Shown: piece after piece, positions 28,147 through 36,858 of the stretch
How positions within the stretch are numbered: position 1 is the first letter of the stretch
Layout of the letters: every line of letters starts with the position of its first letter
Origin: Niabella agricola
GTDB lineage: Bacteria; Bacteroidota; Bacteroidia; Chitinophagales; Chitinophagaceae
Reading direction: 5' to 3'
Length of the DNA: 64,000 bases
Assembly (NCBI RefSeq): GCF_021538615.1
Contig: NZ_JAJHIZ010000002.1
Location: 310,001 to 374,000 of the forward strand
Program-made: the position numbers and the translations under genes
The notes under the pieces: model-generated
The model's database searches: none
What the model saw: only the letters and a program-made list of their open reading frames with translations
What the model was told of the DNA's origin: nothing

Positions 28147-29022
28147 CTAAAAATTATTTTTAAATGTCTCTAAAAATTTTACAATCAGTCGTTCTACTGC
28201 CGCCTTCCCGTCCCGGGTAAATTCTTTTACGATCCGGTTGGCTACAATGGCGTTTAGCGCCAGGCAATGGTGACCGAGCAGTTTTCCCAATCCGAATATG
28301 GCAGAAGTTTCCATCTCAAAGTTGGTGATCCGGTGCTGGCCAAAACTGAAATCGGTCAACCGGTCGATTAGCTGCGGATTGCGTACTCCCAAGCGCAGCA
28401 CTCTTCCCTGCGGGCCGTAAAAGCCCGGGCAGGTAACGGTAATGCCCTGGTGAAAATCAGTTACAAAATGTTTGAGGAGGGAAGGGGAGGCGCCGGTGAT
28501 ATACGGTGTGCTCAATCCCTGCATCTGCACATGGGTAACAAAAGAATGCAGCAATTGGGTTTCCTCGTCGGTTTCCTCCGGGCGGTAAAAATTCAGCAGG
28601 TTGTCCAGGCCCAAACCATGGGTGGAGGCCACAAAGCTGTCTACCGGGATATCGGCCTGTAAGGATCCGGAAGTACCCACGCGGATGATATTGAGGGCCT
28701 TCAGGTTGGGGCGGATTTCCCGTGTTTCGAAATCAATATTGACCAGTGCATCCAGCTCATTCATCACAATGTCGATATTGTCTGGCCCGATACCCGACGA
28801 TAGTACCGTAAGCCGTTTGCCGCCTACCACTCCGGTGTGGCTCACAAACTCGCGGTGCTGGCGTTTGACCTCGATGGTATCAAAATATTTGCTAAACTCA
28901 GCCACGCGGTCAGGATCACCTACCGTAACCACTGTATCTGCCAGTTCCTCGGGGCGAAGATCCAGATGGTACACCGCACCCCTGTTATTGATAATCAATT
29001 CCGATTCTGCGATCCTGCTCAT
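28147..29022 (-). CDS. Nucleoside phosphorylase (uridine phosphorylase-like)
   Basis: 291 residues of the PNP/UDP phosphorylase superfamily, which splits nucleosides with phosphate into base and ribose-1-phosphate. Seen: VTVGDPDRV near 33-41 (phosphate-binding region), SSGIGPDN, RVGTSGSLQ, and FEMETSAIFGLG near 235 (ribose and catalytic region). This layout fits the uridine phosphorylase branch; base preference is not certain. It has its own consensus promoter at 29056-29086 and is separated from dapF by 124 bp. Confidence 0.88.
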   Translation of the reverse strand: MSRIAESELIINNRGAVYHLDLRPEELADTVVTVGDPDRVAEFSKYFDTIEVKRQHREFVSHTGVVGGKRLTVLSSGIGPDNIDIVMNELDALVNIDFETREIRPNLKALNIIRVGTSGSLQADIPVDSFVASTHGLGLDNLLNFYRPEETDEETQLLHSFVTHVQMQGLSTPYITGASPSLLKHFVTDFHQGITVTCPGFYGPQGRVLRLGVRNPQLIDRLTDFSFGQHRITNFEMETSAIFGLGKLLGHHCLALNAIVANRIVKEFTRDGKAAVERLIVKFLETFKNNF

Positions 29023-29040
29023 AAAAAAAGGTCTTTAATC

Positions 29041-29074
29041 TTTGCAAATATTTACCAAAAATATCCTATTTTTG
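29041..29074 (+). promoter_or_regulatory. Promoter for tRNA-Cys
   Basis: TTTG at 29041-29044 and TATTTTTG at 29067-29074, spaced 22 nt. It overlaps the minus-strand promoter of the phosphorylase. The expected start near 29081 lies 65 bp before the tRNA. Confidence 0.6.
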
Positions 29075-29086
29075 CCAGCCTTCAAA
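29056..29086 (-). promoter_or_regulatory. Bacteroidota-type promoter for nucleoside phosphorylase
   Basis: Read on the minus strand: TTTG (29086-29083), exactly 19 nt, then TATTTTTG (29063-29056), an exact match to the TTTG-N19-TAnnTTTG consensus of the major Bacteroidota sigma factor. The predicted transcription start is about 29050, some 28 bp before the ATG. Confidence 0.8.
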
Positions 29087-29145
29087 GATTAAATGGCAGG
29101 ATGGAAATGTTGTATTACCGGTGCCGGCGTTGAAGGATCAAGAAT

Positions 29146-29216
29146 GGTCTCGTGGCCGAGTGGCTAGGCAGAGCTCTGCAAAAGCTCGTACAGCGGTTCG
29201 AATCCGCTCGAGACCT
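29146..29216 (+). tRNA. tRNA-Cys (GCA)
   Basis: Full cloverleaf: acceptor GGTCTCG pairs with CGAGACC, a 3-bp D stem GCC/GGC, anticodon stem GAGCT/AGCTC with loop CTGCAAA (anticodon GCA at 34-36), a 4-nt variable loop, T stem AGCGG/CCGCT with TTCGAAT loop, and U as discriminator base, as expected for Cys. 71 nt; CCA is not encoded. Confidence 0.97.
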
Positions 29217-29231
29217 CTGGTTAAAAAAGTG

Positions 29232-29256
29232 AAACCCGCTCTGGCAGCGGGTTTTT
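29232..29256 (+). terminator. Rho-independent terminator after tRNA-Cys
   Basis: 9-bp perfect stem AAACCCGCT / AGCGGGTTT with loop CTGGC, then T residues; it starts 16 bp after the tRNA end. Confidence 0.9.
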
Positions 29257-29392
29257 GCATGTAATAGCGTTCCATGGCGGGTTGTGCCCTATGGTTAAAT
29301 CGGATATTTGCTTGTTATTTGATAAGGGTTAAGTGAAAACGGGCCCCGGCGCGACCCGGGAAAACAATGTCAATACGAAGCTTGTTTACAAT

Positions 29393-29463
29393 CTTCACGT
29401 GCTAGCTCCCGCAGGAGATGGCCGGGTTAACAGCGTATAATTGTTATAAAGTAAAGATCATTT
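29393..29463 (+). repeat. Two-hairpin interspersed repeat, decayed copy
   Basis: Shares cttc-cgtg, ctcccgcagg, ccgggtt, cagcgtat, attataa and agatcattt in order with the intact copies, but both stems have decayed (GGCGTC/GACGCC is lost). Probably an old copy of the family. Confidence 0.6.
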
Positions 29464-29543
29464 CCTTCATGATTTATAGAAACTCCTCCGCTGCGGTTGG
29501 AGTGACGATGATTTTCTTTTGTAACGGAAGAAAGATCATCAAT

Positions 29544-29640
29544 CTTCCCGTGGCGTCTCCCGCTGGGGACGCCCGGGTTTCAGCGTATGAATATTATAAT
29601 GTGCAGATCATTTTCAGGGTCCCTTTCAGAAGACCCTGAA
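29544..29640 (+). repeat. Two-hairpin interspersed repeat, copy 1
   Basis: Hairpin 1: GGCGTC...GACGCC (29552-29573). Linker: gggtttcagcgtatgaat and following. Hairpin 2: TTCAGGGTC (29613-29621) with GACCCTGAA (29632-29640). Starts with CTTCCCG as do all copies. Confidence 0.93.
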
Positions 29641-29695
29641 ATGAAGTGGTGGGTTTGCTGCAGTGTTATCCGAAAGGTTGTTTTTTGTACCGGTT

Positions 29696-29794
29696 CTTCC
29701 CGTGACGTCTCCCGCAGGGGACGCCCAGGTTTCAGCGTATGATTATTATAATGTGCAGATCATTTTCAGGGTCCCTTTCAGGAGACCCTGAAAA
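29696..29794 (+). repeat. Two-hairpin interspersed repeat, copy 2
   Basis: Near-identical to copy 1, including the linker. In hairpin 1 the left arm has GACGTC for GGCGTC. Hairpin 2 is a perfect 11-bp stem, TTTTCAGGGTC (29763-29773) with GACCCTGAAAA (29784-29794). Confidence 0.93.
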
Positions 29795-30108
29795 TAAATA
29801 GTAGTCTATAAATTTGGTGGACTAAAAAAATGCTGTTAATCTTGCAACTTATTATGAACTCCCCGGCTTTCAGCAACAGGATGAATCAAAAATCATTGAT
29901 GTGGAACACAGGCTGCATGTTAAGTGCTTTTGTCTGTTGTTGCAGCTGTTAATCTGATGCCTTCTTTAAAGCCGTTCCCTTTTTAATTTTTTCTTTTTAC
30001 TTAACCGATTTTTCGTAATGGACGACTCATAAAAATCACACAAAAATGCCGGGCCTGTTGGCGCAGAAACCCGGCTGCATCATAACGTGTTTCCTGTTAA
30101 AAGATCCG

Positions 30109-30123
30109 GTATGCATAGCATAC
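30109..30123. promoter_or_regulatory. Palindromic operator candidate before SusC
   Basis: Perfect inverted repeat GTATGC-ATA-GCATAC, 34 bp before the SusC start codon. A dimeric regulator could bind here; none is encoded nearby. Confidence 0.4.
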
Positions 30124-30157
30124 AGGCCACCTTATTGTTTAATGCAAATCAAATGTA

Positions 30158-33100
30158 ATGAAAAAAAAGTTTACGGTTTTTTTATTGCTAACCTCATTGT
30201 TGACACTGCTGCAAAAAAACGTTTCTTCACAGGAGCCGCACACGGTTATCAATACGCAGTTTAGCGGCCATGTATACGACTCACTGTCAAAACTCCCGCT
30301 TGATGGGGCTACTGTATTGATTAAGGGTACCACTAATCAGTCGCGGGCAGATGAGAAAGGCCAGTTCAAATTGAGAACGGGACAGACGCTGCCGTTTACC
30401 ATCATTGTATCTTTTGTGGGATATGAAACCCGGGAAATTTATGTTACCGAGCCTGTGGTTACCGTTCCGTTGGAGCGGCGTAAAAATGATCTGGGCGAAG
30501 TGGTGGTAGTGGGGTATGGTACCCAGAAGCGCAGCAGTATTACCGGTTCCGTGGCTTCAGTGTCAAAAACAGGGTTATCGCAGCCGGCAGTGGCCTTGGA
30601 TAACCTGCTGCAGGGTTCTGTTTCGGGTGTTGCAGTAACACAGTCATCCGGTCAGCCGGGCAGTACTGCCACCATACGGATCCGGGGCGGGAATTCTATT
30701 AATTTCGGGAACGATCCGCTCTATGTGATCGATGGCTTTATTGTTTACAATAATAATAATCTTACCAATACGGGGGCATCCAGCGGAGGCGGGATCAATG
30801 CACTGTCTACCATCAATCCGTCAGACATAGAATCGATCGATGTCCTGAAAGATGCGGCGGCTACTGCAATCTATGGTTCCAGGGGCGCGAACGGCGTGGT
30901 AATCATTACTACCAAGAAGGGGCGTAAGGGGCGAACCGAACTGAATTACAGCGGGTATTTCGGCAAGCAGGAGGCGGCCAAAACGCATCAACTGCTGAAC
31001 GGTGGGCAATGGGCAGCGCTGATTAATGATATCAACAAGAGCGATAACCAGGCCGTAACCTTTACACCGGCGCAGATCCAGGCATTCGGCGAAGGCTACG
31101 ACTGGCAGCAGGCGGCATTGCGGCGCACTTCAATGCAGAACCACGAGTTGTCCATATCCGGCGGAGATGAAAAATCGCGATTCCTGATTTCCGGTAATTA
31201 TTTTGACCAGGATGGGGTGATTCTCCATACGGGGTTTCGGCGTTATTCCGGGCGCATTAATTATGAGCGGGAACTGAACAGTAAATTTACCGTAGCAGCC
31301 AATGTATACCTGAGCCGGGCAAGTCAGGATAAACTTACGGGTGCTAATTTTGGAAGCATCGGTTTTAATGGTGCCTTCCCTACATTGGTGCTCACACCTT
31401 CCATCGTAAAGATCTGGAACGAAGATGGCAGTTACAACAACCAGAATCCATATATTGCTACTCCAACAAATGCCCTCCGCGATATTGAAGCCACCAAAAA
31501 CGAAACCCTGATCGCCCGCAGCCTGGCGAACGCTTTTGTGGAATACCGGATCATAGAGGGGCTGGTCCTCAAGTCTTCCTTTGGGATGGACCAGCTAACG
31601 ACCAAACAAAATTATTATGCCCCTTCCTATACTTCGGCGGGTTATTCCGCAGGTGGCATCGCCGCCGTAGGAACCGTACAGGGAAGTTCCTGGCTGAACG
31701 AAAATACCCTGACCTATTCGAAAAACATCCGCGACCGGCATGCGTTGAATGGCTTGTTGGGTTACACTACTCAGTATTCAGAAGATGAGAGTGCAGTGGC
31801 GGGAGCACAGAAATTTGCGTCGGACCTTACGGGATATAACAACCTTTCCCTGGGAGGGACGGCGGTGCTGCCGGCTTCAGACGCACATGCGGCTGCGCTG
31901 AACTCGTTCCTCGGCCGGATCAATTACACCTTTGATGATAAATACTCGATATCCCTGACCCAGCGTGCGGATGGCTCCTCCCGGCTGGGAAAAAATAATA
32001 AATGGGGATTCTTTCCTTCCGTGGGCGTATCCTGGAATGCCGTAAAGGAACGTTTCCTGGAACAAAGCCATGCCATCTCCAATCTGAAGTTGCGGGCATC
32101 GTACGGACAAACCGGGAATTCTGAAGTACCGCCCTACAGTTCCCTTTCTGTGCTGGCCGCCAGTAATTATTTTTTTAACGGATCGCTGGTTACGGGCGTA
32201 GCTCCCGCACAGCTGGCCAATGAGAACCTGAAGTGGGAAACCACTACGCAATGGAACCTGGGTGTTGATGCGGGTTTTTTTAAGAACCGGATTAGCATAT
32301 CCGCAGATGTGTACGGGAAAAAGACAAGCGACCTGTTGCTGTTTGTTCCTTTTCCTTTGTATACCGGATATAATACGGTATTGAAAAATGCCGGGAGTGT
32401 TTCCAACAGGGGTATCGAATTTTCCATCAACACCGATAATATCAGGGGCCGCCGCTTTAGCTGGAAATCTTCAATTGTTTTTGCGGCAAACAAGAACAAG
32501 GTGCTAAACCTGGGAGATGGGGTAGATTATTATTACCCCGTGGCACCCACGGGGTTCGTGTCACCGGTCATTGTGAAGGTGGGGCTTCCCGTGTCTACAT
32601 TCTGGGGATACCGCACGGATGGATTGCTGACGGCTGCTGATCTTGAGGCACATGTACCCAAACTGGCGGGTGTGTCACAGCTGGAAGGCGACCGTAAATA
32701 CGTAGATGCGAATCACGACGGCGTGATCACCACTGCGGATAAAGTGAACCTGGGAAATGCGCAGCCGAAGTTTACATTTGGGGTTACCAATAACCTGGCC
32801 GCATATGGGTTTGACCTTTCGGTTTTGCTCCAGGGCACCTACGGCAATAAGGTATTTAATTTCATCCGGCAAAAGCTGGAAATCCCAACCCTTTCATTGA
32901 ATGCTTCGGCATCATTGCTGGACCGGTGGAGCCCGGAGCATCCAGAAGGCAAAGAGCCTCGGGCAACGAATTCTCCGGTGCCGCAGGTAATCGACCGGTA
33001 TATCGAAGACGCTTCATTCTTCCGGATAAAGAATATCACCCTGGGATATACATTGCCCGCCAATCTGCTTACCCGCTATAAGATCACAAAATTGCGATTC

Positions 33101-33256
33101 TATATTACCGGGCAAAACCTGATCACGGTGACGCCTTACAGTGGTCTTGACCCTGAAGCCAACCTGTATGATGTGGACAATACCAAACAAGGAATTGATT
33201 ATGGCATCTATCCTGCTACAAAAACCGTTCTTGTCGGATTAAATATCACTATTTGA
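30158..33256 (+). CDS. SusC/RagA-family TonB-dependent outer membrane transporter
   Basis: 1032 residues. Signal peptide about 1-25 (ending VSSQ), a carboxypeptidase-regulatory-like beta-sandwich about 33-113, the SusC linker GEVVVVGYGTQKRSSITGSV, plug domain to about 240, then a 22-strand type barrel ending in an aromatic-rich strand (TVLVGLNITI). It imports large or complex ligands across the outer membrane using TonB energy, with the SusD lipoprotein as lid. There is no N-terminal STN domain, so control by an anti-sigma factor is unlikely. First gene of a five-gene operon. The ligand is unknown; the neighbours suggest a sulfate ester. Confidence 0.96.
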   Translation: MKKKFTVFLLLTSLLTLLQKNVSSQEPHTVINTQFSGHVYDSLSKLPLDGATVLIKGTTNQSRADEKGQFKLRTGQTLPFTIIVSFVGYETREIYVTEPVVTVPLERRKNDLGEVVVVGYGTQKRSSITGSVASVSKTGLSQPAVALDNLLQGSVSGVAVTQSSGQPGSTATIRIRGGNSINFGNDPLYVIDGFIVYNNNNLTNTGASSGGGINALSTINPSDIESIDVLKDAAATAIYGSRGANGVVIITTKKGRKGRTELNYSGYFGKQEAAKTHQLLNGGQWAALINDINKSDNQAVTFTPAQIQAFGEGYDWQQAALRRTSMQNHELSISGGDEKSRFLISGNYFDQDGVILHTGFRRYSGRINYERELNSKFTVAANVYLSRASQDKLTGANFGSIGFNGAFPTLVLTPSIVKIWNEDGSYNNQNPYIATPTNALRDIEATKNETLIARSLANAFVEYRIIEGLVLKSSFGMDQLTTKQNYYAPSYTSAGYSAGGIAAVGTVQGSSWLNENTLTYSKNIRDRHALNGLLGYTTQYSEDESAVAGAQKFASDLTGYNNLSLGGTAVLPASDAHAAALNSFLGRINYTFDDKYSISLTQRADGSSRLGKNNKWGFFPSVGVSWNAVKERFLEQSHAISNLKLRASYGQTGNSEVPPYSSLSVLAASNYFFNGSLVTGVAPAQLANENLKWETTTQWNLGVDAGFFKNRISISADVYGKKTSDLLLFVPFPLYTGYNTVLKNAGSVSNRGIEFSINTDNIRGRRFSWKSSIVFAANKNKVLNLGDGVDYYYPVAPTGFVSPVIVKVGLPVSTFWGYRTDGLLTAADLEAHVPKLAGVSQLEGDRKYVDANHDGVITTADKVNLGNAQPKFTFGVTNNLAAYGFDLSVLLQGTYGNKVFNFIRQKLEIPTLSLNASASLLDRWSPEHPEGKEPRATNSPVPQVIDRYIEDASFFRIKNITLGYTLPANLLTRYKITKLRFYITGQNLITVTPYSGLDPEANLYDVDNTKQGIDYGIYPATKTVLVGLNITI

Positions 33257-33278
33257 TCATTTAAACAATATACCTGTT

Positions 33279-34811
33279 ATGAATTCCATATTGAAAGTAA
33301 TCTTCCGGTCTGTTTATTTCATCGCTGCAATAGGAATGACCGGCTGCAATAAACTAAAAGAACTCCCCGAATCGGTGATCACCGAAGATCAGTATTATAA
33401 AACCGCAACCGATGCGGTCAGTGCGGTCAATGCGGCATATGGCAGTTTGAATGGCGATCCGGCCGGCGATTTTCCCATCTATGGCCGCAACCTGAACATC
33501 CTGATCAGCAACGGATCGGATGAACAGATCTTTAGTCCCTCCAATACGAACCCGGATGTGCGGGCCATTGGAACGATCACCTATGTGGCCGAGAATGACC
33601 GGGTGCGGAAAATATGGCAGCAACATTACTACGGGATCAACCGGGCTAATGTGGCTGTTGACAAGATCCCTGGTATTGAAATGGACGAAACGACCAGGAG
33701 CCGGCTCATCAATGAAGCCCGCTTTATAAGAGGCCTGTTGTATTTTAACCTGGTGCGCCTGTTTGGAGGCGTGCCGCTGGTGCTGCACAATCCATCATCT
33801 ACGGATATTGAGGATGTAATGGTAAAACGCGCAACGCCAGAGGAAGTATATGCACAGGTGATAGCGGATTTCACCGCAGCAACGGCCTTACCGGCATCTT
33901 ATTCCGGAGCAGACAAAGGCCGCGCCACATCCGGCGCTGCCTGGGGCTTACTGGCGAAAGTATATGTTACAAAAAAGAACTGGGAACTGGCAAGGACCAC
34001 GCTGGAAAAAGTTCTTACAGCAGGCACTTTTACTGCAGCAAGGGGCACCTATGGTTACGATCTGTTTCCCGTTTTCAAAGATGCGTTTCAGAAACCCACG
34101 AAGAATGGAAAGGAACACCTGTTCTCCGTGCAATATGAATCGAACCTGGGGGCACGCAATGTGCAGAACTTTCTGAGCGGGTCCAATTTCAATTCTTTCA
34201 ACCCTAAATCCTTTCCGGGTGATGTGCCGGATGAAAACCTTCCTAAGATCTTCGATGATGCTGATACCCGTAAGGCGGCCAGTTTTTTTACAAAGATGCT
34301 GAACCCGGTCACCGGTCAGGAAGTGGATTTTTCACCGGTAACCCGTTATGCCAAATTTATTGATTTCAGTCTGAACCCCATTACCAACCAGGCCCAGAGC
34401 GGGATCAATTACCCGGTATTGCGGTATGCCGACGTGCTGCTGTTGTATGCCGAAGTGTTGAACGAACTGCAGGGCCCCGTGGCAGAGGCCTATAAAGCGT
34501 TGAATATCGTAAGGGCGCGTGCTTATGGTTTTTATACCGGCAATGGAAGTTACACGGATCACAGCCGGGATCTTTCGGAGCTGGATCAGGCCGGTTTCCG
34601 GGAAGCAGTTTTCCTGGAGCGCCGGAAAGAACTGGTACAGGAAGGGAACCGGTGGTTCGACCTGGTGCGCAAAGGCTCGTTGGTTGAGGAACTGAAAAAA
34701 ATACCGGCAAAAGCGAATAACGTGTCGGAGAAACATTATCTGTTCCCGATACCCCAAGTGGAAATTGATTTAAACAATCTGCTGATACAAAACCCGGGCT
34801 GGAGCCGATAG
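33279..34811 (+). CDS. SusD/RagB-family surface lipoprotein
   Basis: 510 residues. The lipobox MTGC puts lipidation at C23. SusD-like N-terminal region (SAVNAAYGSL) and the typical TPR-rich fold with RFIRGLLYFNLVRLFGGVPLV near 145-165. The C-terminus NPGW is the standard end of the family (here NPGWSR). It pairs with the SusC 22 bp upstream as the substrate-capturing lid on the outer surface. Confidence 0.95.
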   Translation: MNSILKVIFRSVYFIAAIGMTGCNKLKELPESVITEDQYYKTATDAVSAVNAAYGSLNGDPAGDFPIYGRNLNILISNGSDEQIFSPSNTNPDVRAIGTITYVAENDRVRKIWQQHYYGINRANVAVDKIPGIEMDETTRSRLINEARFIRGLLYFNLVRLFGGVPLVLHNPSSTDIEDVMVKRATPEEVYAQVIADFTAATALPASYSGADKGRATSGAAWGLLAKVYVTKKNWELARTTLEKVLTAGTFTAARGTYGYDLFPVFKDAFQKPTKNGKEHLFSVQYESNLGARNVQNFLSGSNFNSFNPKSFPGDVPDENLPKIFDDADTRKAASFFTKMLNPVTGQEVDFSPVTRYAKFIDFSLNPITNQAQSGINYPVLRYADVLLLYAEVLNELQGPVAEAYKALNIVRARAYGFYTGNGSYTDHSRDLSELDQAGFREAVFLERRKELVQEGNRWFDLVRKGSLVEELKKIPAKANNVSEKHYLFPIPQVEIDLNNLLIQNPGWSR

Positions 34812-34853
34812 CCCGTAGATTTTTTAACATAAACAGCTTTAAAAAATGAAATT

Positions 34854-36719
34854 ATGAAAATCAGGATTATTGCAGTTTTTACACTGCTGCTCATGACAAC
34901 CATTTATGCAAGCGGCCAGCAAAGGCCACCGTTTCAAGGCCGGATCGGTAAAACACTGGCCGGCTCCGAAGAGTGGTGGCCGGAACCCGTAACGCCGCCG
35001 GCACAGGCGCCCAATGTGGTGTGGATCTTACTGGATGATGTGGGATACGGCGCCTCCAGTAGTTTTGGCGGACTGATTCAAACACCCACTTTTGATTCAT
35101 TAGCCAATAACGGGCTGCGGTATACCAATTTTCACACTGCGGCGATCTGTGCGCCTACCCGCGCGGCATTGCTTACCGGCCGCAACTCGCATTATGTGGG
35201 CGTGGGCGGATTTTCACATGTGGCTATGTCGGCTGGTTTTCCCGGTTGGAGCGGCCGCATTCCCAACGATAAAGGCACCATTGCACAGATCCTGCAATCT
35301 AACGGCTACAATACCTTTGCTGTAGGAAAATATGGGTTGACTCCGGATGAAGAAGCCACCGATGCCGGCCCTTTCGACCGCTGGCCAGGCGGGAAAGGGT
35401 TTGAACAGTTTTTCGGCTTCCTGGGTTCCCAGACCGATCAGTACGATCCGGACCTGGTGGAGAACAATGCGCATATCAAAACCGATGGCCGGCACCTGAA
35501 TGATCAGATCACCGATAAAGCCATCGGGTATATTCAAAAACAGCAACAGGCTGCTCCGGGAAAGCCTTTCTTTCTTTATTATGCACCCGGCGCTGTGCAT
35601 GCACCGCATCAGGTGGCCCCGGAGTTTAGCAGCCGGTATAAGGGCGTGTTTGATGAGGGATGGGACCGGTATCGTGAAAAGGTACTGGCCAACCAGATCC
35701 GGCTGGGCGTAGTGCCAAAGAACGCCCAACTGCCCGAGCGCAATAAAGAGATACAGGCCTGGGATCAATTGCCCGCGGAAAAGAAAAAACTATATGCCCG
35801 GTTTATGGAAACCTATGCCGGCTATCTTACCTACACCGATTACTGCGTAGGCCGGCTGATCAGTTATCTTAAAGAAGCAAACCTGTTGGAAAATACCGTG
35901 GTTGTGGTCATGATCGGGGATAACGGTGCCAGTAAGGAAGGCACGTTCCAGGGAACCTTACAACCGCGGAACCAGATTGGCACACAAACGGAGGAAGATC
36001 AGTTCCGGTATAATCTTTCGCGCATTGATGATATCGGCCTGCCCCAGGGTAAGAATACCAATTACCCGTTGGGCTGGGCGCAGGCTACCAACACGCCATT
36101 CCGCCAGTGGAAGCAGGACGCCAACGCAGAAGGTGGTACGCATAATCCACTCATAATTTTTTACCCGAAAGGTATCCAAGAAAAGGGGGGCATCCGCACG
36201 CAGTACAGCCATGTGATCGATATCCTGCCTACCACATTGGATCTTGTAGGTATAAAAGCACCTGCCGCCATACGAAATGTTCCGCAGGATACTATACAGG
36301 GATATTCATTACTGAAAACACTGAATGATGCTGGTGCGACCGCAGATCATAAGATACAGCATTATTATATTTTTGGGGCGCGATCCATTTATGCCAACGG
36401 ATGGAAAGCTGCTGCCGCCCATCATCCCAATGCCATTGATTATGTAAAAACGAGAACCACCGGCTGGAAGAATGATCCCGGCCGCTGGGAAAAGGACGAA
36501 TGGGAATTATACAACCTGAATGAAGATTTTAATGAACGGGTGAACCTGGCTAAGAAATATCCGGAAAAATTAGAAGCATTAAAAAAACTGTTTGATCAAC
36601 AGGCAGAAAAGAACCACCTGTATCCGCTTATCGACTGGGAGGATGTATATGAAAAACGGATTCATAGAAATTATAAACCGGCGGTGTACGGAACAGCTAC
36701 AGCTACTGCCGGCAAATAA
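34854..36719 (+). CDS. Exported Cys-type sulfatase (arylsulfatase family)
   Basis: 621 residues with signal peptide (about 1-21, ASGQ). Metal-binding D61-D62 in LLDDVGYG, and the formylglycine site C99-A-P-T-R103 followed by AALLTGRN, the classic sulfatase signature. It needs conversion of C99 to formylglycine by a maturase not encoded here. A second metal-site segment IGDNGASKEG lies near 357. The WWPEP segment after the signal peptide and overall length resemble AtsA-type arylsulfatases. It cleaves a sulfate ester, presumably in the periplasm, from whatever the SusC/D pair imports. The substrate is inferred from context only. Confidence 0.93.
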   Translation: MKIRIIAVFTLLLMTTIYASGQQRPPFQGRIGKTLAGSEEWWPEPVTPPAQAPNVVWILLDDVGYGASSSFGGLIQTPTFDSLANNGLRYTNFHTAAICAPTRAALLTGRNSHYVGVGGFSHVAMSAGFPGWSGRIPNDKGTIAQILQSNGYNTFAVGKYGLTPDEEATDAGPFDRWPGGKGFEQFFGFLGSQTDQYDPDLVENNAHIKTDGRHLNDQITDKAIGYIQKQQQAAPGKPFFLYYAPGAVHAPHQVAPEFSSRYKGVFDEGWDRYREKVLANQIRLGVVPKNAQLPERNKEIQAWDQLPAEKKKLYARFMETYAGYLTYTDYCVGRLISYLKEANLLENTVVVVMIGDNGASKEGTFQGTLQPRNQIGTQTEEDQFRYNLSRIDDIGLPQGKNTNYPLGWAQATNTPFRQWKQDANAEGGTHNPLIIFYPKGIQEKGGIRTQYSHVIDILPTTLDLVGIKAPAAIRNVPQDTIQGYSLLKTLNDAGATADHKIQHYYIFGARSIYANGWKAAAAHHPNAIDYVKTRTTGWKNDPGRWEKDEWELYNLNEDFNERVNLAKKYPEKLEALKKLFDQQAEKNHLYPLIDWEDVYEKRIHRNYKPAVYGTATATAGK

Positions 36720-36731
36720 AATAAAAGTGTT

Positions 36732-36848
36732 ATGAACGATCTGAATATACTCGCAAAAAAAATCATCATCAGCATCGGCATAGTATTGATACCACTGGCT
36801 TTTATAGCCGGTGGTCTATACCTGCTGCAATTGCTGCTGACACTTTAA
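36732..36848 (+). CDS. 38-residue single-helix membrane peptide
   Basis: Encodes MNDLNILAKKII, a continuous hydrophobic helix (about residues 11-37, rich in Ile and Leu with a central FIAGG), and ends in TL. It sits 12 bp after the sulfatase stop and 10 bp before the hydroxylase start, the tightest spacing in the operon, which argues for a real gene. K9-K10 before the helix predict a cytoplasmic N-terminus. A small partner of the membrane hydroxylase is plausible; no homology can be claimed. Confidence 0.6.
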   Translation: MNDLNILAKKIIISIGIVLIPLAFIAGGLYLLQLLLTL

Positions 36849-36858
36849 ATGATATTAT

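Larger units (their letters stand above)
29257..30157. other. 900-bp gene-free region before the SusC operon
   Basis: No gene is supported here. It holds three copies of the interspersed two-hairpin repeat (one decayed), then about 360 bp of leader before SusC, including a perfect 15-bp palindrome at 30109-30123. Short open frames cross the repeats but follow the repeat structure, not coding constraints. Confidence 0.7.

Noticed and set aside
29418..29639. A 73-codon frame in the repeat region left of SusC
   Set aside because: It runs across a decayed and an intact hairpin element; composition follows the repeats.
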